A stretch of 64,000 bases of DNA from JBQTIY01 sp052387675 (GCA_052387675.1 JBQTIY010000007.1:372001-436000); one strand, 5' to 3'. Counted from the stretch's first letter, positions 18,451-27,687 are shown. Translations and numbers: made by a program. The notes: a model not told the origin generated them from the sequence alone.

Positions 18451-18987
18451 TCACGCCACCTTGAGCGTCTCTTGGCCGGGTTTCCAGTTGCAGGGGCAAA
18501 GCTCGTCGGTCTGCAGCGCATCGAGTACGCGCAGCACTTCCTGGGGGCTGCGGCCCACCTTGCCGTCGGTCACCATCGCAAAACGGATCACGCCCTGCGG
18601 GTCCACGACATAAGTCGCGCGGCGCGCCACGCCTTCCTCGTCGAGGATGCCCAGCTCGCGCGACAGATCCCGCCGCAAATCCGAGAGCATGGGATAGGGC
18701 AACTGACGCAGATCGTCGTGGCTCTGGCGCCAGGCCAAGTGCACGAACTCGCTGTCGGTGCTCACCGCCAGGAGCTGCGCCTCGCGGTCAGCGAAGTCGC
18801 GCTCGAGCTTGCCGAAGCCGGCCAGCTCGGTGGGACACACGAAGGTGAAGTCCTTGGGATAGAAGACGTAGACCGCCCAGCGCCCGGCGAGTTCAGCGGG
18901 GCCGAAGTCGCGGAAGGCGCTGGCCGCGTCGCTGGAGACCACGCCCTTGAGCGTGAAGGAGGGGAAACGATCGCCGACGGTGAGCAT
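18451..18987 (-). CDS. ahpC: Peroxiredoxin AhpC
   Basis: 178 residues; 2-Cys peroxiredoxin that reduces organic peroxides. Peroxidatic cysteine 51 lies in FTFVCPTE; the C-terminus has CPCNWKPG with resolving cysteines near 164 and 166, as in AhpD-dependent actinobacterial enzymes. The frame opens at 19092, but that part lies inside the promoter; the ATG at 18987 starts the conserved MLTVGDRFP. First gene of ahpC-ahpD-lysR. Confidence 0.95.
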   Translation of the reverse strand: MLTVGDRFPSFTLKGVVSSDAASAFRDFGPAELAGRWAVYVFYPKDFTFVCPTELAGFGKLERDFADREAQLLAVSTDSEFVHLAWRQSHDDLRQLPYPMLSDLRRDLSRELGILDEEGVARRATYVVDPQGVIRFAMVTDGKVGRSPQEVLRVLDALQTDELCPCNWKPGQETLKVA

Positions 18988-19062
18988 GACAGAGGTCCTT
19001 GCAGTGCTGCGGGTGCGGATTCCTCGTCGGTGGCAGCGCAGCGCCCGCCACGACGAAGGCCG

Positions 19063-19092
19063 ACCATAGGCAGCCGCAGCGACCTCGTCCAA
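19063..19092 (-). promoter_or_regulatory. Promoter of the ahpC operon
   Basis: On the minus strand, TTGGAC (19087-19092), an 18-base spacer and TATGGT (19063-19068). The leader would be about 70 bases, leaving room for regulation by the LysR protein encoded in the operon. Confidence 0.5.
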
Positions 19093-19135
19093 TCGCGAGT
19101 TCCGTTCACGCTGATCGCCCGCGGCGCAGCGCGCC

Positions 19136-19438
19136 TCAACTGCTGAGGAACTTGCTCATCTGCGCGGCCGTGACGAAGCCGCCGCGCTTCTTGATCCACT
19201 CGGCATTGCCTGGGCCCCAGGCCTCATCGGTGGCCACCACCAGGGCGCGGCACTTGCAGCCGCCGGGGCAGGTGCAGCCCGTCTTGAGCGGCGGCGCCAC
19301 GACATCGGTGCGCTCGGGCAGCCAGCACTGGCCGTCGCGCTCGCGACAGGCCGCGCAAGCGCCGCTCGCCGGCCCGACGTGCCAGGTGTAGTAGGCGACC
19401 GAAGCCTCTTTGCCGAACTTTCGCGAGAACCAGCCCAT
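19136..19438 (-). CDS. Small cysteine-rich protein resembling a phage head-morphogenesis C-terminus
   Basis: 100 residues with eight cysteines: CAACRERDGQCW and then APPLKTGCTCPGGCKC. The arrangement of a CxxC pair followed by DG, a PPL and a final CxC is like the C-terminal mini-domain of Mu gpF-type minor head proteins, a metal-binding or cross-linking module, but nothing else phage-like is near. GAGGAG precedes the ATG. It is transcribed divergently from the Dph6-like gene. Function unknown. Confidence 0.6.
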   Translation of the reverse strand: MGWFSRKFGKEASVAYYTWHVGPASGACAACRERDGQCWLPERTDVVAPPLKTGCTCPGGCKCRALVVATDEAWGPGNAEWIKKRGGFVTAAQMSKFLSS

Positions 19439-19502
19439 CGAAGACTCCTCGGTGCGATCGCGGCGTGATCTGCACTCCGCTGGCCGGTAGTGTACGCGGC
19501 TC

Positions 19503-20237
19503 ATGCTTCAATCCGAGTCAGCGCCTTCGTCCAGCGCGCCACGCATCCTGCTCGCCTGGTCCAGCGGCAAGGACAGCGCCTGGACGCTGCACATGCTGCG
19601 TCAGGCCGCCGCACGCGATCCCCTGGCGCCGCAGGTCGTGGGCCTGCTCACGACGGTGAACGCCACGCATGAGCGCGTGGCCATGCACGCCGTGCGCCGT
19701 GAGCTCTTGGCCGCGCAGGCCGCGGCCGCGGGCCTGCCGCTGCGCGAAGTGCTCATCCCTTGGCCCTGCAGCAATGCCGACTACGAACGCGCCATGAGCG
19801 CCGCCATGGAGACGGCGCGCGCGGAGGGTCTTTCGCACGTGGCCTTCGGCGACCTGTTCCTCGAAGACATCCGCCGCTACCGCGAGGAGAAGCTCGCCGG
19901 CACCGGCCTCTCGCCGCTCTTTCCGCTGTGGGGCCGGCCAACGCGCGCGCTGGCCGAAGAAATGCTCGCCGCGGGCGTACGCGCGCACATCACCACCGTG
20001 GATCCACGCCAAGTCCCGGCGCGGCTCGTCGGACGCCGCTGGGATGCGGGCCTCATCGCCGAGTTGCCGCCCACCGCCGACCCCTGTGGCGAGAACGGCG
20101 AGTTCCACACCTTCGTGTCGGCCGGCCCGATGTTTCGCGCGCCCATCCCCGTCCGCGTGGGCGAGGTCGTCACGCGCGATGGATTCGTCTACGCGGACCT
20201 CTTGCTGGACGGCTCTCCCAAAGCAAGGCACCCCTGA
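19503..20237 (+). CDS. Dph6-like ATP pyrophosphatase
   Basis: 244 residues. The PP-loop motif appears as WSSGKDSAWTLHML near residue 20, with VAFGDLFLEDIRRYREE and PLWGRPT matching diphthine-ammonia ligase (Dph6) homologues. In bacteria there is no diphthamide on EF-G, so the amidation target is unknown. TAGTGT ends nine bases before the ATG, and no Shine-Dalgarno is seen. Ends 38 bases before the convergent kinase gene. Confidence 0.85.
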   Translation: MLQSESAPSSSAPRILLAWSSGKDSAWTLHMLRQAAARDPLAPQVVGLLTTVNATHERVAMHAVRRELLAAQAAAAGLPLREVLIPWPCSNADYERAMSAAMETARAEGLSHVAFGDLFLEDIRRYREEKLAGTGLSPLFPLWGRPTRALAEEMLAAGVRAHITTVDPRQVPARLVGRRWDAGLIAELPPTADPCGENGEFHTFVSAGPMFRAPIPVRVGEVVTRDGFVYADLLLDGSPKARHP

Positions 20238-20274
20238 CCAGGCTCTTCGCGCCGACCGGCGAGACGCAAGCGAC

Positions 20275-23200
20275 TTAGTTCTGCGGCGCCGGCTCGCCGA
20301 GCCACCAGCGACGCGCGGCCGCGCGATCGCTTTCCCAGACGCGCAGGCTGCCATCGCGCCCCACCGAGACGAGGCGCCGTCCGCTGCCGTCGAAGGCCAA
20401 ACCCGTGACGCCGCCTTCGTGGCCGACGAGTGTGGCCAGTGGTTCGCCGGAGGGCAGTTCCCACACACGCACGGTGCCGTCCTCGGAGGCCGAGGCGAGG
20501 CGCTGGCCGTCGGCACTCACGGCCAGTGCGTTCACAGCGGCGCGATGTCCGCTGAGGACACGCAGCGTGTTGCCGTAGGTCGCATCCCAAAGGCGCACGC
20601 TGCGATCCTCCGCCGCGGTGAGGAGCTGCTTGCCGTCCGGCGTGAAGGCCACCGCGTTCACGCGCCCGGCGTGGCCGCTGCTGTGTTCGCCCAGCATGAG
20701 CCGCAACTCGCCGGTGTCGGCCTGCCAGAGTCGCGCGGTTTCGTCCATGCCGCCAGAGAGCACCTGGCTCCCGTCGGGCGAAAGCGCCGCAGCGAGCACG
20801 CTGCCTCCGTGTCCGGAGAGCGTGGCGCGCGGCGCGTCCTGCGCTGCGTCCCAGATCTTGAGCTGGCCATCGCGGCCGCCGCTCACCGCGCGCTGTCCAT
20901 CCGCGGAGAGCGCCAGACACAGCACGCCGCCGTGGGCGACGCGCGTCGCGATCAGCGCCGGGCGATCTTGCGGCCCGGCCGCGCTCGAAGCCGCGCCCGG
21001 TGTGCCGCTGGGCCCCCACCATTTGAAGGTGCCGTCGAGCGAGCCGGAGAGAAAACGCGCGCCGTCCGCTGAGCTGGCCACCGCCGTGACCCAGCCTTCG
21101 TGCGCACGCAGCGTGATGAGCTCGGCTCCTTGGCCGGCATCCGCGAGCCGAACATGGAGATCTGCGGCGCCGGTGAGCAGGCGCCGGCCGTCCGCGGAGA
21201 GCGACAGCGCCAGCACTTCGCGCGCAGAGACGCCCACGCTCGCGAGGCTGCGGCCATCCTCCACGCACCAGACACGCACGGTGTCATCCGCCGAGGCCGC
21301 CGCGAGCCGCCGGCCATCGGCCGACAGCGACACCGGCCCCGACCAAGTGGGATGCCCGGGCAGAGTGGCGAGCGTCGCACGCGTACGCAGGTCCCACAGG
21401 CGCACGCGATGATCCTCGGAGCTGGAGGCGAGGCGCTGGCCGTCCGCCGAAAGTGCGAGGCCCGTGATCGCCGCCTCGACGCCCGGCAGAGTCGCGAGCA
21501 GCGCGCCGCTCTCGGCATCCCAGGCCAGCAAGAGGCCGTCGAGTCCGCCGGCCGCCACGACCGAGCCGTCCGCGGAAAGACTGACCGCCGCGGCGCGCGT
21601 GCCCAGCCCCGTGAAGTCGCGCAGCGGCTGGCCGGTGGCGGTTTCCCAAAGGCGCACGCCGCCGTTCACGGCGCCGGTCACCGCGCGCTGACCATCGGCT
21701 GAGAGGGCCACGCTGCCCAGGGGACTCTCGGCGCTATGCAGCAGGGCCAAGACTTCGCCTGTGGCCGCATCCCATAGCCGCACGTCGTCCTCGTCGGCGG
21801 CCGTCGCGGCGATTCGGCCGTCGGCCGAGAGCGCCACCGAGCGCACCGCACGCTCATGCCCCAGCAAGACGTGCAGCGGCGCGCCGTTGTTGCCATCCCA
21901 CAGGCGCGCGCTCTCGTCGCGCGAACCGGAGAGCACGCGGCTGCCGTCGGCCGAGACGGACACGCACTGCACGGTGGCGTGATGGCCGCTGAGCAGGCGC
22001 AGGCGCTCGCCGCGCGCCACGTCATGGATTTCCAGCGTCTGGTTCTCGCCCTCGATGACCAGCACGCGGCCGTCGGCCGAGAGCGCCACGCCGCCGACCA
22101 GCCGTCCCGGCACTGGCAGACGATAGAGCGCCGGATCGAGGAGCAGCACGAGCCGGTGCCACTCGAAACCGCGCAGCGTCTCGGGGCAGGCCGCAAGGCG
22201 CTCCTGCGCCTCTTCGATGCGGCCGGCTTCGAGATGCAGCGTGGCCAGGCGCAGATTGCCGTAGTAGGCCTCGCGGCGAACGTCCAGCAGCGCGAGCTCG
22301 GCCGCGCGCCGGCTCGACTCGATCTCGTGCAGCGCGCGGTCCTTGGTCTTGACCGCATCGATGAGCAGGTCGCGGTCGGCCTGCGCGGTCAGCGCCGTGC
22401 TGACCAGCCAGCCCGCCGAAAGCAGCACGACCGCGGCACTGGTGGCCGCGAGCGCGCGATTGCGGCGCACCCACTTGGTCGCGGCCGCCACGGGCCCTTG
22501 CTCGTAGGCACGCACGACGCGCCCTTCGAGCCAGGCGCGCAGGTCTTCGGCCAGCCGCTCGATGTCCTCGTAGCGGTCGACCGATTCGCGCTGCATGGCC
22601 TTGGAGCAAATGGCCACGAGTTCGGCGGGAGCCTGCGGAGCCGCCGTCTCGAGCAACTCAGGCCCGCGCTGCTTGAGCGCCTCGAGCACTTCGCGCGCCG
22701 TGCGCTTGTGGCCGGGCGGCAAGAAGGGCGGGTGTCCGGCCAAGAGTTCGTAGAGCATCGCGCCGAGGGCGTAGACGTCGGAGCGCGGCCCGATGAGGTG
22801 CAGCTCGCCGCGCGCCTGCTCGGGCGACATGTAGGCCGGCGTGCCGATGACATCGCCGTCGGCGGTGATGAGCGGCGAGTCCTGCGGCTCGCTGCCGTCG
22901 CGGCGCAGCGTGCTCACCGGCCCGGCCGCGCTCGCCGCCGGATCGCCGGCAATGCGCAAGTCGCGGTGATCGGGCCGGCCGGCCACGCGTGCCAGGCCCC
23001 AGTCCATCACGTAGACCTCGCCGAAGCGCCCCACCATGAGATTGCTGGGCTTGAGGTCGCGGTGCGTCACGCCCTTGCTGTGCGCGTAGGCCAAGGCCTC
23101 GCAGGCGCGCAGCAGCACCGAGAGCACGCGCGCCAGCGACCAACCTTCCTCGCCGCGCCGCGCCAGCTCGTAGATCGTGGAGAGGTCGCGCCCCTTCACG

Positions 23201-23547
23201 AGGCGCATGGTGAAGTAGACACGGCCCTGCGCATCGAGGCCCAGCTCGTGCACCGGCACGATGCCGGGGTGATCGAGCTGGCCGGTGATCTGCGCCTCTT
23301 CCAAGAAGCGCACCAAGAGCTTTCCGTCGGCGTCCGAAGCCTGCTCATGCGTGACTTTCATGGCCAGGGCGCGCCGCAGATCGGCGTCCCAGACCTTGAG
23401 AATCACGCCCATGCCGCCGCGCGCCACTTCGCCGTGCTCGGTGTAGCGGCTGCGCGGCGAGGCATGCTCGCGGAGCTGGCGCAGCAGCGTGGCCGCACTG
23501 TCAGTGGGCCCGGCAGGATCCGGAGCTGCCCCCGGCGCCTGCGTCAC
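20275..23547 (-). CDS. Serine/threonine protein kinase with 14 WD40 repeats
   Basis: 1,090 residues. The Hanks-type kinase domain has the glycine loop RGGMG (43-47), ATP lysine 64 in AMKV, HRDLKPSN (162-169), DWG (182-184) in place of DFG, and GTPAYMSPEQARG. A membrane helix near 390 (AATSAAVVLLSAGWLVS) is followed by a coiled segment and then by 14 WD40 repeats to the end, enough for two seven-bladed propellers. The kinase thus faces the cytoplasm and the propellers the periplasm. The start is a GTG that overlaps the stop of the cystathionine beta-synthase gene (GTGA); longer versions would lie inside that gene. Substrate unknown. Confidence 0.92.
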   Translation of the reverse strand: MTQAPGAAPDPAGPTDSAATLLRQLREHASPRSRYTEHGEVARGGMGVILKVWDADLRRALAMKVTHEQASDADGKLLVRFLEEAQITGQLDHPGIVPVHELGLDAQGRVYFTMRLVKGRDLSTIYELARRGEEGWSLARVLSVLLRACEALAYAHSKGVTHRDLKPSNLMVGRFGEVYVMDWGLARVAGRPDHRDLRIAGDPAASAAGPVSTLRRDGSEPQDSPLITADGDVIGTPAYMSPEQARGELHLIGPRSDVYALGAMLYELLAGHPPFLPPGHKRTAREVLEALKQRGPELLETAAPQAPAELVAICSKAMQRESVDRYEDIERLAEDLRAWLEGRVVRAYEQGPVAAATKWVRRNRALAATSAAVVLLSAGWLVSTALTAQADRDLLIDAVKTKDRALHEIESSRRAAELALLDVRREAYYGNLRLATLHLEAGRIEEAQERLAACPETLRGFEWHRLVLLLDPALYRLPVPGRLVGGVALSADGRVLVIEGENQTLEIHDVARGERLRLLSGHHATVQCVSVSADGSRVLSGSRDESARLWDGNNGAPLHVLLGHERAVRSVALSADGRIAATAADEDDVRLWDAATGEVLALLHSAESPLGSVALSADGQRAVTGAVNGGVRLWETATGQPLRDFTGLGTRAAAVSLSADGSVVAAGGLDGLLLAWDAESGALLATLPGVEAAITGLALSADGQRLASSSEDHRVRLWDLRTRATLATLPGHPTWSGPVSLSADGRRLAAASADDTVRVWCVEDGRSLASVGVSAREVLALSLSADGRRLLTGAADLHVRLADAGQGAELITLRAHEGWVTAVASSADGARFLSGSLDGTFKWWGPSGTPGAASSAAGPQDRPALIATRVAHGGVLCLALSADGQRAVSGGRDGQLKIWDAAQDAPRATLSGHGGSVLAAALSPDGSQVLSGGMDETARLWQADTGELRLMLGEHSSGHAGRVNAVAFTPDGKQLLTAAEDRSVRLWDATYGNTLRVLSGHRAAVNALAVSADGQRLASASEDGTVRVWELPSGEPLATLVGHEGGVTGLAFDGSGRRLVSVGRDGSLRVWESDRAAARRWWLGEPAPQN

Positions 23548-24914
23548 CGCGTGCTGTTGCCCGCGAGATGCTCGATCAGGTCCAGCTTGCTGAGCAGGCC
23601 GATGAGCTTGTCTTGCTCGTCGATCACGATGGCCGTCTCGCCGCGCCGGAACACTTCGGCCAGGAGTGAGGCTGGCTCGTGCATGCGCACGCTCGAGACT
23701 CGGCGGCACATGACCTCGGCCGCCACCGTGTCCATCGTGCAGCGGTCGTCGAAGAGCGCGCCGAGCACATCGGTCTCCGTGAGGATGCCCGCGAGCTTGC
23801 CCTGCTCATCCAGCACGGGGAGCTGGCTGATGCCGTGCTGCTTCATGCAGCCGACGGCCGCGCCGACGGTCTCGGCTTCGCGCACGGTGTGCAGCGTGCG
23901 CCGCGGCATGCGCTGCACAAGGTCGCCGATCTCGCCCTCGGCCCAAGGCTCCTCAACGAAGCGGTTCTCGGACATCCACTTGTCGTCCAGGAACTTGGTC
24001 ATGTAGTTGCGCACGCCGTCCGGCAGGATCGTGAGCACGCGCTGGCCCTTCTTCATTTTCTTGGCGTATTCGAGCGTGGCCCAGACCGCCGAGCCCGAGC
24101 TGCCGCCCACGAGCAGACCCTCGCGGCGAATGAGCCGGCGCGACATGCGGAAGCTCGGCCCGTCCTCGGTCTTGATCCACTCGTCCACGAGATCGCGCCA
24201 CATGACGTCGGGCACGAAGTCGTAGCCGATGCCCTCCACCTTGTAGCTGCCCACGGTGTCGTCCGGCCGCCCGGCCAGGATCGAGCCCTTGGGATCCACG
24301 CCCACGATGCGGCAGTTGGGCAGAGCTTCCTTCAGGCGCTTGGCTACACCCGAGAGCGTGCCGCCCGTGCCGGCCGTGGCCACGAAGGCGTCCAGCTTGC
24401 CGTCGCAGGCTTCCAGGATCTCGGCGGCGGTGGCCTCGTAGTGAATCTTGGGGTTGTCGTAGTTCTTGTACTGGTCGAGGATGCGCGAGCGCGGAATGAG
24501 CTTGTTCAGGCTGCGCGCCACGCCGATGTGGCTGCGCGGATCATCGAAGGAGGCCTCGGTGGGCGTGCGGTGGATCTCGGCGCCGAGCGCCTCGAGCACG
24601 ACCTGCTTCTCGCGACTCATCTTCTCCGGCATGGTGATGATGAGCCGGTAGCCCTTCACCGCGGCCGCGAGCGCGAGGCCGATGCCGGTGTTGCCTGAGG
24701 TGGCTTCGATGAGCGTGTCGCCCGGGCGGATCTCGCCGCGCCGCTCGGCCTCCTCCAGCATGAAGACGCCGATGCGATCCTTCACCGAGCCGCCGGGGTT
24801 CAGGTACTCGCACTTGGCGAGAACTTCGGGGGGCACGTCGCGGCCGACGTGACGCAGGCGCACGACGGGCGTGCGGCCGACGCAGGAAAGAATGTTGTCG
24901 TGGATCGTGCCCAT
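23544..24914 (-). CDS. Cystathionine beta-synthase
   Basis: 456 residues. PLP-dependent fold-type II enzyme with the PLP lysine in GGSVKDRIG, the substrate loop TSGNTGIG, the phosphate loop GTGGTLSG and the late GGSSGSAVW. Two C-terminal CBS domains (about 335-455: LHTVREAETVGAAVG, VLGALF, SLLAEVFRRGETAIVID) can bind adenosyl ligands and regulate the enzyme. It condenses serine and homocysteine in transsulfuration, although cysteine synthase activity cannot be excluded. Coupled by GTGA to the downstream kinase gene; divergent from the permease. Confidence 0.93.
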   Translation of the reverse strand: MGTIHDNILSCVGRTPVVRLRHVGRDVPPEVLAKCEYLNPGGSVKDRIGVFMLEEAERRGEIRPGDTLIEATSGNTGIGLALAAAVKGYRLIITMPEKMSREKQVVLEALGAEIHRTPTEASFDDPRSHIGVARSLNKLIPRSRILDQYKNYDNPKIHYEATAAEILEACDGKLDAFVATAGTGGTLSGVAKRLKEALPNCRIVGVDPKGSILAGRPDDTVGSYKVEGIGYDFVPDVMWRDLVDEWIKTEDGPSFRMSRRLIRREGLLVGGSSGSAVWATLEYAKKMKKGQRVLTILPDGVRNYMTKFLDDKWMSENRFVEEPWAEGEIGDLVQRMPRRTLHTVREAETVGAAVGCMKQHGISQLPVLDEQGKLAGILTETDVLGALFDDRCTMDTVAAEVMCRRVSSVRMHEPASLLAEVFRRGETAIVIDEQDKLIGLLSKLDLIEHLAGNSTR

Positions 24915-25003
24915 GCGCCCCCGGGTGTCTTGGTGCCTGTCGCCGCTCCGGCGGCCGGTCGCGTGGACAGCGCGACGGGGCGGGATTGTATCGTTTCGCC
25001 TCC

Positions 25004-26320
25004 ATGGACGGCGCGGGCCTCGACGGTGTGGTGCTGACGATCTTCGGCCTCGTCTATCTCGGCCTGCTCTTGGGCGGCGTGCCTGGGCTGAAGCTCAACC
25101 GCGCGGGCGTGGCGCTGCTCGGCGCCATCGCGGTCCTGGCCACCGGCCGGCTCACGGCGGCCGAAGCGCAGGCCGCCCTGGACACGCCCACGCTCGGCGT
25201 GCTCTTCGGGCTGATGATCGTCTCGGCGCAGTTCCGGCTGGGCGGTTTTTACACTTCGGTCACGCGCCGGCTCGGCCAAGCCGCGCTCTCACCGCCGGCC
25301 CTGCTCGGCGCGCTGCTCGCCGTCGCCGGGCTGCTCTCCGCGCTGCTGGTGAACGACATCGTCTGCCTGGCCATGGCGCCGGTGCTCACCGCCGGCTGCG
25401 CGCAGCGCGGGCTGCGGCCGCTGCCCTTTCTGCTTGGCCTGGCCTGCGCGAGCAATGTCGGCTCGGCGGCCACGCTCATCGGCAATCCGCAGAACATTCT
25501 CGTCGGCCAGGCGCTGCAGCTCGACTTCGCCGCCTACCTGCTCGACGGCGCCGTGCCCGCCGCACTGGGACTGCTGCTCACCTGGTGGGTCATCGTGCGC
25601 AGCGTCGGCGGCAAATGGCACGCACCTGGCGAAGTTGCGTTCGAACCGTCGGCGCTCACGGCCACCGACGCGAATCGCCCATCATCGACGCACTCTTCGC
25701 GCTCCGTGTCCGCCGTCGCCAGCGAAGCGCCGCCCTTCGATCTTTGGCAAACGGGCAAGGCCCTCGCCGTGCTCATCGCCATGGTGGCTGCCTTTCTCTG
25801 GGCGCCCTGGCCGCGCGAACTCGTGGCGCTCACCGGCGCCGGCCTGCTCTTGCTCAGCCGCCGCACCGAGAGCCGCATCGTGCTGGGGCTCGTCGACTGG
25901 CAACTTCTGGTGCTCTTCGCCGGACTCTTCGTGGTGAATCACGCGCTCGCTGCTTCCGGCGCGCTGGCCTCCGGCCTGGCCTGGCTCGGCGCGCAGGGCG
26001 TGCAGCCGGGCGAGCCGATCACGCTCTTCGGCCTGAGCGTGGTGCTCAGCAATCTCGTCTCCAACGTGCCCGCGGTGATGCTGCTGCTGCCCGCCGCCGA
26101 GGGTCCGCAAGCGGGCGCCATCCTAGCCCTCGCCAGCACGCTCGCCGGCAACCTGCTCCTCGTCGGCAGCATCGCCAATCTCATCGTGGTGGACGAGGCG
26201 GCGCGCTACGGCGTGCGCATCGGCTGGCGCGAGCACGCGCGCATCGGCGTGCCGGTGACGCTGCTCACACTGGCAGCAGCCGCCGGCTGGCTGTGGCTGC
26301 GCGCCGGCGCCGCGGCCTGA
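25004..26320 (+). CDS. ArsB/CitMHS-type anion permease
   Basis: 438 residues with 10-12 hydrophobic segments. The conserved VNDIVCLAMAPVL and ASNVGSAATLIGNPQNILV (helical hairpin of the ion-transporter superfamily) and its repeat SNLVSNVPAVMLLLP near the C-terminus place it with the ArsB/NhaD/SLC13-like permeases. The ion could be arsenite, citrate, sodium or sulfate. A TATCGT box ends nine bases before the ATG and there is no Shine-Dalgarno sequence. The frame opens at a TTG six codons earlier, which lies in that box and is rejected. Confidence 0.85.
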   Translation: MDGAGLDGVVLTIFGLVYLGLLLGGVPGLKLNRAGVALLGAIAVLATGRLTAAEAQAALDTPTLGVLFGLMIVSAQFRLGGFYTSVTRRLGQAALSPPALLGALLAVAGLLSALLVNDIVCLAMAPVLTAGCAQRGLRPLPFLLGLACASNVGSAATLIGNPQNILVGQALQLDFAAYLLDGAVPAALGLLLTWWVIVRSVGGKWHAPGEVAFEPSALTATDANRPSSTHSSRSVSAVASEAPPFDLWQTGKALAVLIAMVAAFLWAPWPRELVALTGAGLLLLSRRTESRIVLGLVDWQLLVLFAGLFVVNHALAASGALASGLAWLGAQGVQPGEPITLFGLSVVLSNLVSNVPAVMLLLPAAEGPQAGAILALASTLAGNLLLVGSIANLIVVDEAARYGVRIGWREHARIGVPVTLLTLAAAAGWLWLRAGAAA

Positions 26321-26329
26321 ACCCGCACC

Positions 26330-27106
26330 TCAGGCCGGTTTACGCACCACGAGGATGAGCTTCTTGCCGAAGAGCACCGGCACCGAGAGCACGTGCCGCA
26401 CAATCTCGTCGTAGATCCCCCGGTCGATGTCCTTGACCTCGGCGTAGACGCGGCGCGTGCCGATCTGCACCGGCAGCCAGAGCAGCGGCGCCAGCACGAG
26501 TGCATTCTTGCTGAAGCGCGCCGTCGCCACGCGCTCGATGACCAGCCCGGCGCGCCAGAGCATGAAGCGCAGCATGAAGTAGTTGGCCATGTGTACGTGC
26601 CCGACGTAGGCGCGCGGACCGGCCTCGGCGTTCCAGATCTGGGTCACCTCGGAGATGGCTGAGCGATTGTGCGCGTGATGCCCATTGAAGAGGTGCGAGA
26701 GGCGCGCCTCGAGTGAGAGCGTGTTGGGCGTGGTGAGCACGAGCGTGCCGCCGGGCGAAAGCACACGGCCGAGTTCGCGCAAAAAGGCCGTCTGCGCGGG
26801 ATGGTGCTCGATGCCCTCGCTGCAGAGCACGGCGGCGAAACTGCCATCGGCGAAAGGCAGGGGCGCGTTCCAGTCGGTGCGCACCGCGGCCGTGCCTGTC
26901 TCGGCCGGCGGCTGCGGAAAGAGATCGGCCGACACGGGCCGAAAGCCGGCCGCGCGCAGACCGGCGGAGTTGGGGCCCTCGCCGGCCGGAAGATCCAGGC
27001 AGAGGCCCTTGGGTTGCACCGCCGAGAGGAGTTCTTCGATCTCCCCGTAGGCGTGGCCCGTGCGAAAGATGCGGCCGCGCTCGTGCGACGGCGCCGGCTC
27101 GGCCAT
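26330..27106 (-). CDS. Class I SAM-dependent methyltransferase
   Basis: 258 residues. The Rossmann motif I is unusual but recognisable (CLDLPAGEGPNSAGLR), followed by SADLFPQ, FADGSFAAVLCSEGIEHHP and LSPGGTLVLTTPN, as in small-molecule or lipid methyltransferases. A hydrophobic stretch near residue 190 (VLAPLLWLPVQIG) suggests membrane contact. The start ATG shares one base with the ogt stop (TAATG). Substrate unknown. Confidence 0.82.
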   Translation of the reverse strand: MAEPAPSHERGRIFRTGHAYGEIEELLSAVQPKGLCLDLPAGEGPNSAGLRAAGFRPVSADLFPQPPAETGTAAVRTDWNAPLPFADGSFAAVLCSEGIEHHPAQTAFLRELGRVLSPGGTLVLTTPNTLSLEARLSHLFNGHHAHNRSAISEVTQIWNAEAGPRAYVGHVHMANYFMLRFMLWRAGLVIERVATARFSKNALVLAPLLWLPVQIGTRRVYAEVKDIDRGIYDEIVRHVLSVPVLFGKKLILVVRKPA

Positions 27107-27681
27107 TAGGAGCGAACCGCGCCGCGCCGCTGCCGCGCGGCTCCGCGTGAACTCGCTGCGCCGCGGGACTCCAGGTCCAGCAGCTTGCGCTTGAGCGGCA
27201 GGCCGCCGCCGAAACCGCCCAGGCCCCCGCTCGAGGCCACGGTGCGATGGCAGGGCACGAAGAGCGGCACGGGATTGCTGCCATTGGCCGAACCGCAGGC
27301 CCGGCTCGCGCGCGGATGGCCGGCGCGCCGCGCCAACTCGGCGTAACTGATCGTGCTCCCGTACGGCACTCTGCGCAGCTCGCTCCACACCTTCTTCTGG
27401 AACGGCGTGCCGCGCAGATCGAGCGGCACGTCCAGCCGCCGCAGCTTGCCCGCCAAGTAGTCCTTCGCCGCGGCGACGTAAGGCCGGTTGCGCCCCAGGC
27501 CCTCCACGACCTCGGCCTGCGGCACGCGCCGCGCCAGCCACTGCCGCACGATGCGCTCGCCGCGCGCGGCGTTCTCGCTGGGCAGCGAACAGGCCAGCAG
27601 GCCGCGCTCGCTGCTCGCCAGCGTCATCGGCCCCAGCGCCGTGGGGAAGTTCGTGAGCTGGATCGTTTCGGTCTTGCTCAT
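27106..27681 (-). CDS. ogt: Methylated-DNA--protein-cysteine methyltransferase
   Basis: 191 residues. Suicide DNA-repair protein that removes the methyl from O6-methylguanine; the acceptor cysteine is Cys144 in FVPCHRTV, followed by GGLGGFGGGLPLKRKLL. The HTH has YGSTISYAELARRAG. The start lies six bases behind a TATCCT box (27688-27693), so the mRNA may be leaderless. The last 20 residues are arginine-rich and not conserved. Confidence 0.93.
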   Translation of the reverse strand: MSKTETIQLTNFPTALGPMTLASSERGLLACSLPSENAARGERIVRQWLARRVPQAEVVEGLGRNRPYVAAAKDYLAGKLRRLDVPLDLRGTPFQKKVWSELRRVPYGSTISYAELARRAGHPRASRACGSANGSNPVPLFVPCHRTVASSGGLGGFGGGLPLKRKLLDLESRGAASSRGAARQRRGAVRS

Positions 27682-27687
27682 GACCTA

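Noticed and set aside
18988..19092. Longer ahpC starting at 19092
   Set aside because: The extra 35 codons overlie the promoter and are not part of the AhpC family; the ATG at 18987 starts the conserved sequence.
19136..19438. Cysteine-rich gene as evidence for a prophage
   Set aside because: No other phage gene, integrase or attachment site is in the neighbourhood.
21856..24006. A 716-codon plus-strand ORF antisense to the kinase and cystathionine beta-synthase genes
   Set aside because: It mirrors the codon pattern of the real genes, shows no domain and has no start signals.
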